In this document: in pieces, positions 37,356 through 45,814 of the stretch
Position numbering within the stretch: position 1 is the first letter of the stretch
Layout: each line of letters opens with the position of its first letter
Assembly (NCBI RefSeq): GCF_002902525.1
Contig: NZ_PPQZ01000043.1
Coordinates: 50,679 to 114,678 of the forward strand
Length of the DNA stretch: 64,000 nucleotides
From: Mammaliicoccus stepanovicii
Lineage (GTDB): Bacteria > Bacillota > Bacilli > Staphylococcales > Staphylococcaceae
Direction of reading: 5' to 3'
Position numbers and translations under genes: made by a program
Notes under the pieces: generated by a model
Seen by the model: the letters and a program-made list of their open reading frames with translations, nothing else
The model's database searches: none
Told to the model about the DNA's origin: nothing

Positions 37356-37832
37356 ATGGCAATTATAGCGAACAGAATAGATGGTAGATTGATACATGGG
37401 CAAGTAGCAAATTTATGGACAACTAAATTAGATATTACACGCTTAATGGTTATTGATGATATTGTAGCTGAAAGTGCAGTTGACAAAAGCGGATTAAAAT
37501 TAGCAACACCGTCTGGCGTTAAGTTAAGTGTTTTACCAGTTAAAAAAGCAGCCGATAACATCTTAAATGGTAAATATGATTCTCAAAGGCTGATGATAAT
37601 TGCAAAAGGTCCGGATCAATTTTTAGAACTTGCGAATTACGGAGTAGATATTGACACATTAAATGTTGGTAACATGTCTCAAACTGAAGAAACAAGATCA
37701 ATTAAGCGTTCAATCAATGTTACAGATAAAGATATTGAAACGTTTAGAAAAATTCATGAAAAAGGAATTAAAATTGTTTCACAAATGGTACCAAATGATA
37801 ATAGTGAAGATTTCATGTCATTAATTCAGTAA
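37356..37832 (+). CDS. PTS mannose/N-acetylgalactosamine-family EIIB
   Basis: 158-residue cytoplasmic phosphocarrier of the mannose-sorbose family. NRIDGRLIHGQVANLW near the N-terminus contains the phosphorylated histidine. The ATG follows the GH35 stop without a gap, with GGGGAG upstream. Partner of the IIC, IID and IIA genes that follow. Confidence 0.95.
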   Translation: MAIIANRIDGRLIHGQVANLWTTKLDITRLMVIDDIVAESAVDKSGLKLATPSGVKLSVLPVKKAADNILNGKYDSQRLMIIAKGPDQFLELANYGVDIDTLNVGNMSQTEETRSIKRSINVTDKDIETFRKIHEKGIKIVSQMVPNDNSEDFMSLIQ

Positions 37833-37863
37833 TATAAAGACAAAAACAAAGGGGTTTTTAATT

Positions 37864-38766
37864 ATGGAAATATTATGGTGGCAAGTTCTGCTTTTAACGT
37901 TATATGCTGGTTATCAAATATGGGATGAGTTACATCTTTATTCTTCAATTAGCCAACCTGTATTTGCAGGGTTAATCGCGGGATTAATTATGGGAGACGT
38001 TACAACTGGTTTAGTAATCGGTGGTAGTATGCAGTTGATGATTTTAGGTGTAGGTACATTTGGTGGTGCATCTAGAATTGATGCTAACTCTGGAACATTA
38101 TTAGCAGTTGCCTTTTCTGTTGCACTTGGAATGGAACCGACACAAGCGATAGCAACATTAGCTGTTCCAGTTGCTAGTTTAATGATTCAAACAGATATAC
38201 TAGCGAGATTCACGAATACATTCTTCGCCCATCGTATTGATACGAAGATAGAAGAAATGAATTATAAAGCAATTGAAAGATATTATGTCGCAGGTATCAT
38301 TCCGTGGGCATTATCTCGAATGATTCCAGTATTCTTAGCTTTAGCATTTGGTGGTTCAGTCGTTAAATCGGTCGTTCATTTCTTAAACACAGATTTGAAA
38401 TGGTTGGGCGATGGTTTAACAACTGCAGGTGCTGTATTACCAGCAGTAGGTTTCGCAATACTCTTAAGATATTTACCAATAAAGAAACATTATATGTACT
38501 TTATTCTAGGATTTGTATTAACAGCAATATTTGCATCAATGTTTGATGGTATGACGTCACTTGGTACGGCAGTTTCAGGATTGGACAAGAAGTTTGATAC
38601 AGAATTCAATTCATTACCAATGCTTGCAATTGCGCTTATAGGATTTGCTTTTGCAGCAATGGAATATAAACGTACATCCTTAGCTAAGCCAGTAAAACCT
38701 GGTGAAATGAGTGAAACTCATTCTCAAAATGACGATGAAGGAGAGATTGAAGATGACGAAATCTAA
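37864..38766 (+). CDS. PTS mannose-family EIIC
   Basis: 300-residue membrane channel subunit. MGDVTTGLVIGGSMQLMILG near residues 40-60 is the conserved IIC block; several hydrophobic segments and an acidic cytoplasmic tail follow. Its last 14 bases overlap the IID start. Confidence 0.94.
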   Translation: MEILWWQVLLLTLYAGYQIWDELHLYSSISQPVFAGLIAGLIMGDVTTGLVIGGSMQLMILGVGTFGGASRIDANSGTLLAVAFSVALGMEPTQAIATLAVPVASLMIQTDILARFTNTFFAHRIDTKIEEMNYKAIERYYVAGIIPWALSRMIPVFLALAFGGSVVKSVVHFLNTDLKWLGDGLTTAGAVLPAVGFAILLRYLPIKKHYMYFILGFVLTAIFASMFDGMTSLGTAVSGLDKKFDTEFNSLPMLAIALIGFAFAAMEYKRTSLAKPVKPGEMSETHSQNDDEGEIEDDEI

Positions 38767-39610
38767 CCAAAATGTTGAACAACAAGAACACAATGGAACT
38801 TCAGATGGTAATTATAAATTAACTAAGAAAGACTTTAGACAAATTAATAGAAGAAGTTTATTAGGCTTCCAAGCAGGTTGGAACTATGAACGTATGCAAG
38901 GTTCAGGTTATTTATATGTCATGTTACCTCAATTACGTAAAATTTACGGAGATGACACACCTGAATTAAAAGAAATGATGAAAACACACGCTCAGTTTTT
39001 CAATACAAGTAACTTCTTTAATACGATTGTGACGGGTATCGATATCGCAATGGAAGAAAAAGAACAAATTAAATCTAAAGAATCTGTAAGTGGTATTAAA
39101 TTAGGTTTAATGGGACCGTTCGCAGCTGTTGGTGACTCAATATTTGCTGCCTTAATTCCTTCTATATTTGGTGCTTTAGCTGCCAATATGGCGATCAATG
39201 GTAATCCAATTGGTGCATTTATATGGTTGGCGGCTCAAATTGCAATTATGGTATTTAGATGGAAACAAGTTGAATTTGCTTATAAAGAAGGAATTTCGCT
39301 TGTTACAACAATGCAACATAAGCTTGAATCTTTAACAAATGCTGCAACATTGCTCGGGGTATTTATGGTTGGGGCACTAGTCGCCACAATGGTTAAAGTA
39401 CAAGTTGCATGGGAACCAAAGATAGGTGATTTAACTATAAACCTACAAAACAATTTAGATATGATTTTACCAAAATTATTACCACTCGTTATCGTGTTAG
39501 GTATTTATTGGTTGCTAGGTAAAAAACATATGAATTCTACGAGAGCAATTTTCATCGTAATTATTGTAACAGTTATTCTATCAGCATTAGGCGTACTTAC
39601 AAAAATTTAA
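38753..39610 (+). CDS. PTS mannose-family EIID
   Basis: Membrane subunit that pairs with IIC, 285 residues. FQAGWNYERMQGSGYLYVML and GLMGPFAAVGDSIFAALIPS are family hallmarks. The open frame begins at 38711 inside the IIC gene, but ATG 38753, seven bases after AAGGAGAG, is the only start with a ribosome site. It overlaps IIC by 14 bp. Confidence 0.94.
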   Translation: MTKSNQNVEQQEHNGTSDGNYKLTKKDFRQINRRSLLGFQAGWNYERMQGSGYLYVMLPQLRKIYGDDTPELKEMMKTHAQFFNTSNFFNTIVTGIDIAMEEKEQIKSKESVSGIKLGLMGPFAAVGDSIFAALIPSIFGALAANMAINGNPIGAFIWLAAQIAIMVFRWKQVEFAYKEGISLVTTMQHKLESLTNAATLLGVFMVGALVATMVKVQVAWEPKIGDLTINLQNNLDMILPKLLPLVIVLGIYWLLGKKHMNSTRAIFIVIIVTVILSALGVLTKI

Positions 39611-39628
39611 TTCACAGGGGTTTTATAG

Positions 39629-40030
39629 ATGAGAAAATTAGTGTTAGCAAGTCATGGTTCATTTTGTGAAGGATTAAAAGAAAGTGTAGAAATGATCTTA
39701 GGTCCACAAGAGAATATTGTAACGGTATCATTGTTACCGGATGATGGCAAAGAAGATTATGAAAATAAATTCAAACAAGTTATTAACGATGAAGATGATA
39801 TTACGGTCTTTACCGATTTACTTGGTGGAACACCTGCTAACGTCATTTCTAAAGAATTGATGACAGGGCAAAATTTTAAATTATATGCAGGCATGAACTT
39901 ACCTATGGTTATCGCTTATTTAAATGGTGAGATGTTAGATCAAGAAGTTGATATTGTAAACGAAACAAAACAAAGCATCGTTCATGTTAATGAACTGCTA
40001 CAAGATATCAATAACGACGATGACGAATAA
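39629..40030 (+). CDS. PTS mannose-family EIIA
   Basis: 133-residue EIIA domain as a separate protein. VLASHGSFCEGLKES near residue 6 carries the phospho-histidine, and DLLGGTPANVISKEL near 65 is the second family block. Last gene of the operon. No clear terminator is visible in the 70 bp after it. Confidence 0.94.
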   Translation: MRKLVLASHGSFCEGLKESVEMILGPQENIVTVSLLPDDGKEDYENKFKQVINDEDDITVFTDLLGGTPANVISKELMTGQNFKLYAGMNLPMVIAYLNGEMLDQEVDIVNETKQSIVHVNELLQDINNDDDE

Positions 40031-40103
40031 TATCAATAATTAGCAATATGAATCCACTATTGTTTATAATGAAAGAAATCATTAAACGAAAGAGGAATGT
40101 CAT

Positions 40104-40463
40104 ATGAGCAGATTAGAAAAAGTATATGCAATGCCATTTTCAAGTGTATATCCACATTTAATCAATAAAGTTGAGAAAAAAGGAAAGACTAAAGAAGACG
40201 TTCATGAAATCATAACTTGGCTTACTGGTTATAGCGATACCGACATAGAAAGAATACTTGAGAATAGAACCAACTATGAAACTTTCTTTAAAGAAGCGCC
40301 TCATATGAATCCAAATAGAAAACTGATTAAAGGCGTTATTTGCGGATATAGAGTTGAAGATATTGAAGAACCTATTATGCAAGAAATCAGATATTTAGAT
40401 AAACTCATTGATGAACTTGCAAGAGGTAAGAAGAAAGAAAACATCTTTAGAACCGAAAAATAA
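40104..40463 (+). CDS. DUF2200-family protein
   Basis: 119 residues matching the DUF2200 pattern: [20 protein letters not shown] at the start and ITWLTGY near residue 40. Soluble and charged; no function is known for the family. It has its own ribosome site (AGAGGAATG) and terminator and is probably independent of the PTS operon before it. Confidence 0.85.
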   Translation: MSRLEKVYAMPFSSVYPHLINKVEKKGKTKEDVHEIITWLTGYSDTDIERILENRTNYETFFKEAPHMNPNRKLIKGVICGYRVEDIEEPIMQEIRYLDKLIDELARGKKKENIFRTEK

Positions 40464-40474
40464 AATCATAAATT

Positions 40475-40517
40475 TAAAAAGTCTAGGACATATTTGATTA
40501 GTCCTAGACTTTTTTTA
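40475..40517 (+). terminator. Terminator after the DUF2200 gene
   Basis: AAAAAGTCTAGGAC / GTCCTAGACTTTTTTT stem with an 11-base loop. Confidence 0.9.
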
Positions 40518-40637
40518 TGTTGCATATTTATCGACATAGGTGTCATCAATACGAATGTTATTTAAACTTTGTCTAGTATTTCTAAGATGAATCCATTAAA
40601 ATATAATTAACATTTTTTTACAAAAGGTGAATGACAA

Positions 40638-41357
40638 ATGATTTCAGCAAATGAAATAATATTAAAAATGAAAAACCAGAAAATAAATTATGATAAAGTT
40701 ATGCGGAAAATGATTTCAAAGTGGGAACAAGATGAAGTGAGACCAAGTATATTAATACATAGCTGTTGTGCACCATGTAGTACATATACATTAGAGTTGT
40801 TAACGCAATATGCAGATGTAGGGATATATTTTGCGAATTCTAATATTCATCCTAAAAGCGAATATCAAAGGAGAGCGAAAGTACAAGAAGCATTTATTAA
40901 AGCGTTCAATGAAAGAGAACATCAAAATGTTAAATATATAGAAGCGCCATATGAACCACATAAATTTATGAAAATGGTAAAAGACAAAGAATTATCAGAT
41001 GAAGAAGAAGGCGGCTTGCGTTGTACCGCTTGCTTTGAGATGAGATTAGAGTTAGTAGCTGACGCGGCAGATAAGTATGGGTATGATTATTATGCGAGTG
41101 CGTTAACATTATCTCCTAAGAAAAATGCACAACTCATTAATGACCTCGGTCTAAATATACAAGATGAATTCCGCGCGAACTATTTACCGAGCGACTTTAA
41201 GAAGAATAAAGGTTATGAACGATCTATCACATTATGTAATGATTATGATATTTACCGACAATGTTATTGTGGATGTGTCTTTGCAGCTATGAAACAAGGT
41301 ATTGATTTAAGAGAAGTTAACAAACAGGCATTAACATTTTTAAAAAATTGTGAATAA
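40638..41357 (+). CDS. queH: Epoxyqueuosine reductase QueH
   Basis: Last step of queuosine tRNA modification: reduction of epoxyqueuosine to queuosine. 239 residues of the QueH (DUF208) family. The iron-sulfur and metal cysteines are seen in HSCCAPCSTYT near residue 36, RCTACFEMR near 135 and RQCYCGCVFA near 215. It replaces the unrelated QueG used by other bacteria. Confidence 0.94.
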   Translation: MISANEIILKMKNQKINYDKVMRKMISKWEQDEVRPSILIHSCCAPCSTYTLELLTQYADVGIYFANSNIHPKSEYQRRAKVQEAFIKAFNEREHQNVKYIEAPYEPHKFMKMVKDKELSDEEEGGLRCTACFEMRLELVADAADKYGYDYYASALTLSPKKNAQLINDLGLNIQDEFRANYLPSDFKKNKGYERSITLCNDYDIYRQCYCGCVFAAMKQGIDLREVNKQALTFLKNCE

Positions 41358-41416
41358 AAAGAGAGTAGATCTAAGAAATCGTTGATTGTTAAAATCTTCT
41401 TAGTTCTACTCTTTAT
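41355..41416 (+). terminator. Imperfect terminator after queH
   Basis: AAAGAG-AGTAGATCTAAGAA pairs imperfectly with TTCTTAGTTCTACTCTTTA. The stem is long, with bulges. Confidence 0.6.
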
Positions 41417-41480
41417 ATTTATAACTTCCAAATCGATATGCTATGAGAATGGGAGGTCAGTAAACTTATTAAATAATTAT

Positions 41481-42374
41481 TTATTGACCTTCGAATGCTT
41501 TTTCTAATTCAGCAATATTAAATTTCTTCATTTTTAAAAATGCTTGTGTAACACGTTGCATTTGCTCAGGTGTACCTTTTTTAGCAAATTCGTTCATGAT
41601 GCTCGGTACAACTTGCCATGAGACACCAAATTTATCTTTAAGCCAACCGCATTGTTCAGCTTCTGGTACGGCAGATAATTTATCCCAATAGTAATCTATT
41701 TCGTCTTGACCATCCACTAAAATCATTAACGAAATACCTTCATTAAAGCTATAATCATATTCAAAAGCACTATCCATAGCGATAAAATATTGGTTTTCTA
41801 ATTTAAATTCAGAATGTGCTAAATATGAAGTTTTGTTTGGTTCCATACCTTCTGGATAATAAAATTTACTAACAGACTCACTATTTTTGAAGATTTCTGT
41901 ATAATAATGAATTGCTTCTTCAGCACGTCCAACATTATCATTGTTAAACAATAAAGAAGGTCGAATTCGTTCTTCGAAAGGCTCTTCCGTAATGATTAAT
42001 TGCCATGAAACGCCAAATTGGTCTTCTACCCATCCGTATTTTTCACTAAAGTCATAAGTATCTAAATCCATAATAATATTTCCGTTTTTAGATAATAAGT
42101 GCCAAGCATTTTCTAATACGTCTAGTTCGGATTTTTTAAATAATACTGTAAATGAAATGGAAGGATTCTTTACAAAGTATGGCCCTGCATCAATCGCCAT
42201 AAATTTATAATTGTATACTTCAAATGACATTTGTTTAGAATCCCCTGAAGGTGTATCGGATAACGTAACCTCTGATAAAATTTTTGATTCAGGGAATACA
42301 TTCATATAATATTCTGCAGCATCTTTAGAACCTGTGTCAAACCATAAATGTGGAAAAATCCTTTGTTTATTCAC
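41481..42374 (-). CDS. VOC-superfamily protein with two PhnB-like domains
   Basis: A 297-residue tandem of two PhnB-type glyoxalase/bleomycin-fold domains: IFPHLWFDTGSKDAAEYYMN opens the first, and a second copy starts near residue 135 (RPSLLFNNDNVGRAEEAIHY). Both end with KFGVSWQ- or QFGVSWQ-like strands. Function of PhnB-like proteins is unknown; some are catalytic, some bind ligands. GTG 42374, nine bases after AGAGGAG, is preferred to the TTG at 42383 that touches the ribosome site. Confidence 0.85.
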   Translation of the reverse strand: MNKQRIFPHLWFDTGSKDAAEYYMNVFPESKILSEVTLSDTPSGDSKQMSFEVYNYKFMAIDAGPYFVKNPSISFTVLFKKSELDVLENAWHLLSKNGNIIMDLDTYDFSEKYGWVEDQFGVSWQLIITEEPFEERIRPSLLFNNDNVGRAEEAIHYYTEIFKNSESVSKFYYPEGMEPNKTSYLAHSEFKLENQYFIAMDSAFEYDYSFNEGISLMILVDGQDEIDYYWDKLSAVPEAEQCGWLKDKFGVSWQVVPSIMNEFAKKGTPEQMQRVTQAFLKMKKFNIAELEKAFEGQ

Positions 42375-42516
42375 ACTAAACAACTCCTCTTTTTATTTAT
42401 ATAATACCCAATTAAATGGTCGTAAACCTTAATGTCATATCCTATAAAACATATATGTTAAGATAAAGTTGACGATAAATCCATCAGTATATAATTCGTG
42501 AAAGGAGGCTAATCCT

Positions 42517-42813
42517 ATGCATGAATATCATAAACATGACTTGAAATTTAAAATAGAAAAGATGGGTCAAAATTACGGGCTTATGATTTTGTTAACAGTT
42601 ATGAATAACGAAATGGAGATAAGTGAAATTTATCAAGCATTGAAAGAATATAACCCAACGTATATAAAAGAGAATCTTGATTTATTAGTTAATAATGGCA
42701 TGTTAAATATTAGAATTGAAGAAATCATGCCACCCAACATATATTATACTATTTCTAATCAAGGGAAAGAGATTATAACAGTGTTTGAAGCGATAGCGCA
42801 ATCTAAACTATAA
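42517..42813 (+). CDS. Small winged-helix protein, HxlR/PadR-like
   Basis: 98 residues with a helix-helix-turn-helix-wing order: EISEIYQALKEYNPTYIKEN looks like the recognition region, then NIYYTISNQGKEI as wing. It lacks the N-terminal cysteine of HxlR sensors. It sits 13-22 bp before the fructosamine-kinase gene and is co-transcribed, so it may regulate it. Family placement is tentative. Confidence 0.7.
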   Translation: MHEYHKHDLKFKIEKMGQNYGLMILLTVMNNEMEISEIYQALKEYNPTYIKENLDLLVNNGMLNIRIEEIMPPNIYYTISNQGKEIITVFEAIAQSKL

Positions 42814-42834
42814 ATAATTTGAGGAGTGATTTTC

Positions 42835-43689
42835 TTGAATAAAGAATGGCAAGCACAATTACCACTTGAGCATATTATAGATATAACACAAGTAAGTGGT
42901 GGTGATGTAAATGAAGCGTTTAAAGTGAGAACTGAAGATGGATACTATTTCTTATTGGTTCAACGCAACCGTTCTGAAGAATTTTATGAAGCGGAAATTG
43001 CAGGGTTGAAAGCGTTAGAAGATGCGAACGTAACAGCACCTAAAGTAGTTGGGTATGGTCAAATAAATCAAGATGCATATTTACTGTTAGATTATTTAGA
43101 AGAAGGTAGACAAGGTAGTCAGAAAGAACTTGGTCGCTTAGTTGCAAAAATGCATAGTGTATATGAACCAAATGGGAAATTTGGTTTTGATTTACCTTAT
43201 CACGGTCGAGATATCTCTTTTGAAAATGGCTGGAAACATTCGTGGATAGAAATATTTGTGTATCAAAGGCTAGACCAATTACGAAATGAGATAGTTAATC
43301 GTGGTTTATGGACGAAAGAAGAGTTAATAATTTATGACAGAGTTAGACAAATTATAATAGAAAACTTAGAAAATCATACAAGTAAACCATCATTGTTGCA
43401 TGGTGATTTATGGGCAGGAAACTATATGTTTTTATCAAATGGAGAACCGGCATTATTTGATCCGTCTCCATTATACGGTGATAGAGAATTTGATTTAGGG
43501 GCAACAAAAGTATTTGGCGGATTTACACAAGCATTTTATGATGCTTACAACGAGGCTTTACCACTTAGTAAAGGTGCTGACCAACGCATTAAATATTATG
43601 AACTATATTTATTGATGGTTCATCTAGTTAAATTTGGGTCAATGTATGCAGGAAGTGTAAATCGTACTATGCTGGATATATTAGAATAA
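42835..43689 (+). CDS. Fructosamine kinase-family protein
   Basis: Deglycation kinase candidate that phosphorylates sugars bound to lysine so that they leave spontaneously. 285 residues with the aminoglycoside-phosphotransferase fold. LLHGDLWAGNYMF near residue 188 contains the catalytic aspartate, and LFDPSPLYGDREFDLG the metal-binding aspartate. TTG 42835 is chosen, eight bases after GAGGAG; the in-frame GTG 42826 overlaps that site. Confidence 0.9.
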   Translation: MNKEWQAQLPLEHIIDITQVSGGDVNEAFKVRTEDGYYFLLVQRNRSEEFYEAEIAGLKALEDANVTAPKVVGYGQINQDAYLLLDYLEEGRQGSQKELGRLVAKMHSVYEPNGKFGFDLPYHGRDISFENGWKHSWIEIFVYQRLDQLRNEIVNRGLWTKEELIIYDRVRQIIIENLENHTSKPSLLHGDLWAGNYMFLSNGEPALFDPSPLYGDREFDLGATKVFGGFTQAFYDAYNEALPLSKGADQRIKYYELYLLMVHLVKFGSMYAGSVNRTMLDILE

Positions 43690-43721
43690 AAAAGTCTGGG
43701 TATCCAGACTTTTTATTTTTG
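43687..43721 (+). terminator. Bidirectional terminator after the fructosamine kinase gene
   Basis: AAAAAAGTCTGG / CCAGACTTTTTATTTTT with a 4-base loop. It overlaps the stop of the convergent regulator gene. Confidence 0.88.
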
Positions 43722-44267
43722 ATATTGAATTGTAGCGGTTAGAAAGATCGTCTCATCACCTATATTGTGATATGTATGTGGTGTTTCAGATTCAAAGTGG
43801 ACGGCATCGTCTTTTCTAATAATATGTGTTTGATTATTAAGTGATATTTCTAAAGTACCACTGTGAACAATGATATATTCTTCTGACCCTTCATGATGAC
43901 CTTCAGAATGCATTTTTGCATTGGGATGAAGTTCCATATTGAACATTTCAAAATTTTTATCTATATTATACGGAAAATAAGGATGAATAATAATAGATTT
44001 ATCATCGTTATAGATTGGTATGATGTCTGATTTAGATATACAACTTACATTATTATCTTTATTTGTAATGAGTTCTGAAATGGGGATATGAAGTCCGTTT
44101 GCAATCTTCCAAAGTGTTGTAATCGTAGGATTAGATTGTCCTTTTTCAATTTGATTGAGCATTGTTTTACTGACGCCAGTACTTTTAGCTACAGAATTTA
44201 AGCTGAGCTGTTTACGCATACGATATTGAGAAAGGTTATGGGCAACGATTGTATGGATGTCTTCCAT
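43713..44267 (-). CDS. XRE-family regulator with C-terminal cupin domain
   Basis: 184 residues. An N-terminal XRE HTH (about 8-62: SVAKSTGVSKTMLNQIEKGQ) and a C-terminal cupin barrel (about 105-180: HEGSEEYIIVHSGTLEIS, then HFESETPHTYHN). The pattern is typical of regulators of transport or amino-acid/polyamine genes. ATG 44267 is used after AGGAGTG. It is divergent from the MFS permease gene, and repeated motifs lie between them, so it probably controls that gene and itself. Confidence 0.88.
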   Translation of the reverse strand: MEDIHTIVAHNLSQYRMRKQLSLNSVAKSTGVSKTMLNQIEKGQSNPTITTLWKIANGLHIPISELITNKDNNVSCISKSDIIPIYNDDKSIIIHPYFPYNIDKNFEMFNMELHPNAKMHSEGHHEGSEEYIIVHSGTLEISLNNQTHIIRKDDAVHFESETPHTYHNIGDETIFLTATIQYQK

Positions 44268-44288
44268 TATAAAATGCACTCCTATTTA

Positions 44289-44338
44289 CTTTATAACGAA
44301 CGTATTATACAATATAACGTATTCTTTATAACGAACGT
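44289..44338. promoter_or_regulatory. Direct repeats between the cupin regulator and the MFS gene
   Basis: CTTTATAACGAACGT occurs at 44289 and 44324, 35 bp apart, with a third partial ATATAACGTAT between (44312). They are candidate operators for the XRE-cupin regulator. Confidence 0.55.
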
Positions 44339-44379
44339 TTAGTACATTATAACAGAAAATAAAATTTAGGAGAATTAAT

Positions 44380-45570
44380 GTGTCAGAACATATAAATAGA
44401 AATAGTAAAATTGATTGGACGTTATTTCTCGGTATTTTATTAATTGGTGCAAGTTTAAGAGCACCTATAACTTCAGTTGGGATCGCATTACCATCAATTA
44501 AAGAAACACTGAGTTTATCAAATACGTCAGTCAGTTTAATCACGATATTTCCACTGCTTTCATTTGCATTCATTTCATTATTTGCAGCTAAAATAAGTGA
44601 CCGATTTGGATTAGAACGTACAGTATTTGGTGCATTGTTATTACTATTATTAGGTATTATACTAAGAACGATTACAGGTGTATCATGGTTATATGTTGGA
44701 ACAATCTTAATAGGTATAGGTATTGCGTTTGGGAACGTATTAACACCAGGAATTATTAAGTTGAATTTTCCAACAAGAATTGGGATAATGACAGGATTTT
44801 ACACCGTTACGATGAATATATTTGGAAGTTTATCTTCTTATGTAACGGCGCCTTTAGTAAAACAGTTTAATTATAATATCGCAATAGGATTAATAGGTAT
44901 CGTAACATTTATAGGTGTTGTTATATGGTCATTCCAACTTAAGAAGTATGATAGCAACATAAAAGCTGTTAAATCAACATCGAACATAAATGTATGGAAA
45001 TCACCATTATCTTGGCAAATTACGTTGTTGATGGGTGGACAATCTATGATATTTTATTCACTTATAAATTGGTTGCCAGAATTTTTACTTAGTAATGGAA
45101 TACCGATAAATGAAGCGGGTATTTATTTATCAATAATGCAACTTGCCATTATTCCACTTACATTTGTAACGCCTATATTTGCGGTTAAGCTGAAATCACA
45201 AGTATTAGTTACGTTTGGTACAGGTATGCTCTTTGTATTAGGTGTGATCACTTTAATGATTAAACCGGAATGGGCTATTTTAGGTATTATCTTTATAGGT
45301 ATAGCGAGTGGTTTAGCATTCGGATTAGTGAATACATTCTTTGGTTTACGAACTGAAAATGGTTATACAGCTGCTAAATTGTCAGGTATGTCTCAATCAG
45401 TGGGGTACTTATTCGCAGCAATTGGACCACTATTCTTCGGTATTTTGCATGATGCGACGAATAGTTGGAACGCATCGTTTAGTATATTACTCGTTACATC
45501 ATTATTAATTATGGTGTTTGGTTCACAAGCTGGACGAAATACTTCAATAGAACGCACGCTCAATAAATAA
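44380..45570 (+). CDS. MFS transporter, CynX/NimT (cyanate permease-like) family
   Basis: 396 residues, 12 hydrophobic segments. SLRAPITSVGIALPSIKETL near residue 25 is the typical CynX/NimT opening. GTG start 44380 with TTAGGAG upstream. Related proteins move cyanate, nitroimidazoles or small organic anions; the substrate here is unknown. Probably under the divergent XRE-cupin regulator. Confidence 0.87.
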   Translation: MSEHINRNSKIDWTLFLGILLIGASLRAPITSVGIALPSIKETLSLSNTSVSLITIFPLLSFAFISLFAAKISDRFGLERTVFGALLLLLLGIILRTITGVSWLYVGTILIGIGIAFGNVLTPGIIKLNFPTRIGIMTGFYTVTMNIFGSLSSYVTAPLVKQFNYNIAIGLIGIVTFIGVVIWSFQLKKYDSNIKAVKSTSNINVWKSPLSWQITLLMGGQSMIFYSLINWLPEFLLSNGIPINEAGIYLSIMQLAIIPLTFVTPIFAVKLKSQVLVTFGTGMLFVLGVITLMIKPEWAILGIIFIGIASGLAFGLVNTFFGLRTENGYTAAKLSGMSQSVGYLFAAIGPLFFGILHDATNSWNASFSILLVTSLLIMVFGSQAGRNTSIERTLNK

Positions 45571-45581
45571 TCGTATGAGCT

Positions 45582-45628
45582 AAAAAAGGCTAATGTCCTA
45601 TCTTAATGATGGAACATTAGCCTTTTGA
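45582..45628 (+). terminator. Terminator after the CynX-like MFS gene
   Basis: AAAAGGCTAATGT / ACATTAGCCTTTT stem with a 17-base loop. Confidence 0.8.
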
Positions 45629-45700
45629 ATATCCTTAATATTAAAAATAGAGAAATATTACAAAAATGTGAACTTATTAACACAAAAAGGATAAAATTTG

Positions 45701-45714
45701 GGAAATCGCTTTCA
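45701..45714. promoter_or_regulatory. cre-like site before the amino acid permease
   Basis: GGAAATCGCTTTCA matches the catabolite-responsive consensus apart from its first base. A TATAAT (45745-45750) lies downstream. Confidence 0.5.
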
Positions 45715-45814
45715 AGTTATACTTTTTTTTATAAAACTTTATAGTATAATTGTCCCATATGTTAGATATTAAATAAAAAAACATTAAATATATTCAGGGA
45801 GTGACAAATCAATA

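Noticed and set aside
31770..40030. Classical lactose operon (lacABCDFEG)
   Set aside because: lacC and lacD are present, but lacA, lacB, the lactose EII genes and the GH1 phospho-beta-galactosidase lacG are absent. GH35, AgaS and a mannose-type PTS take their place.
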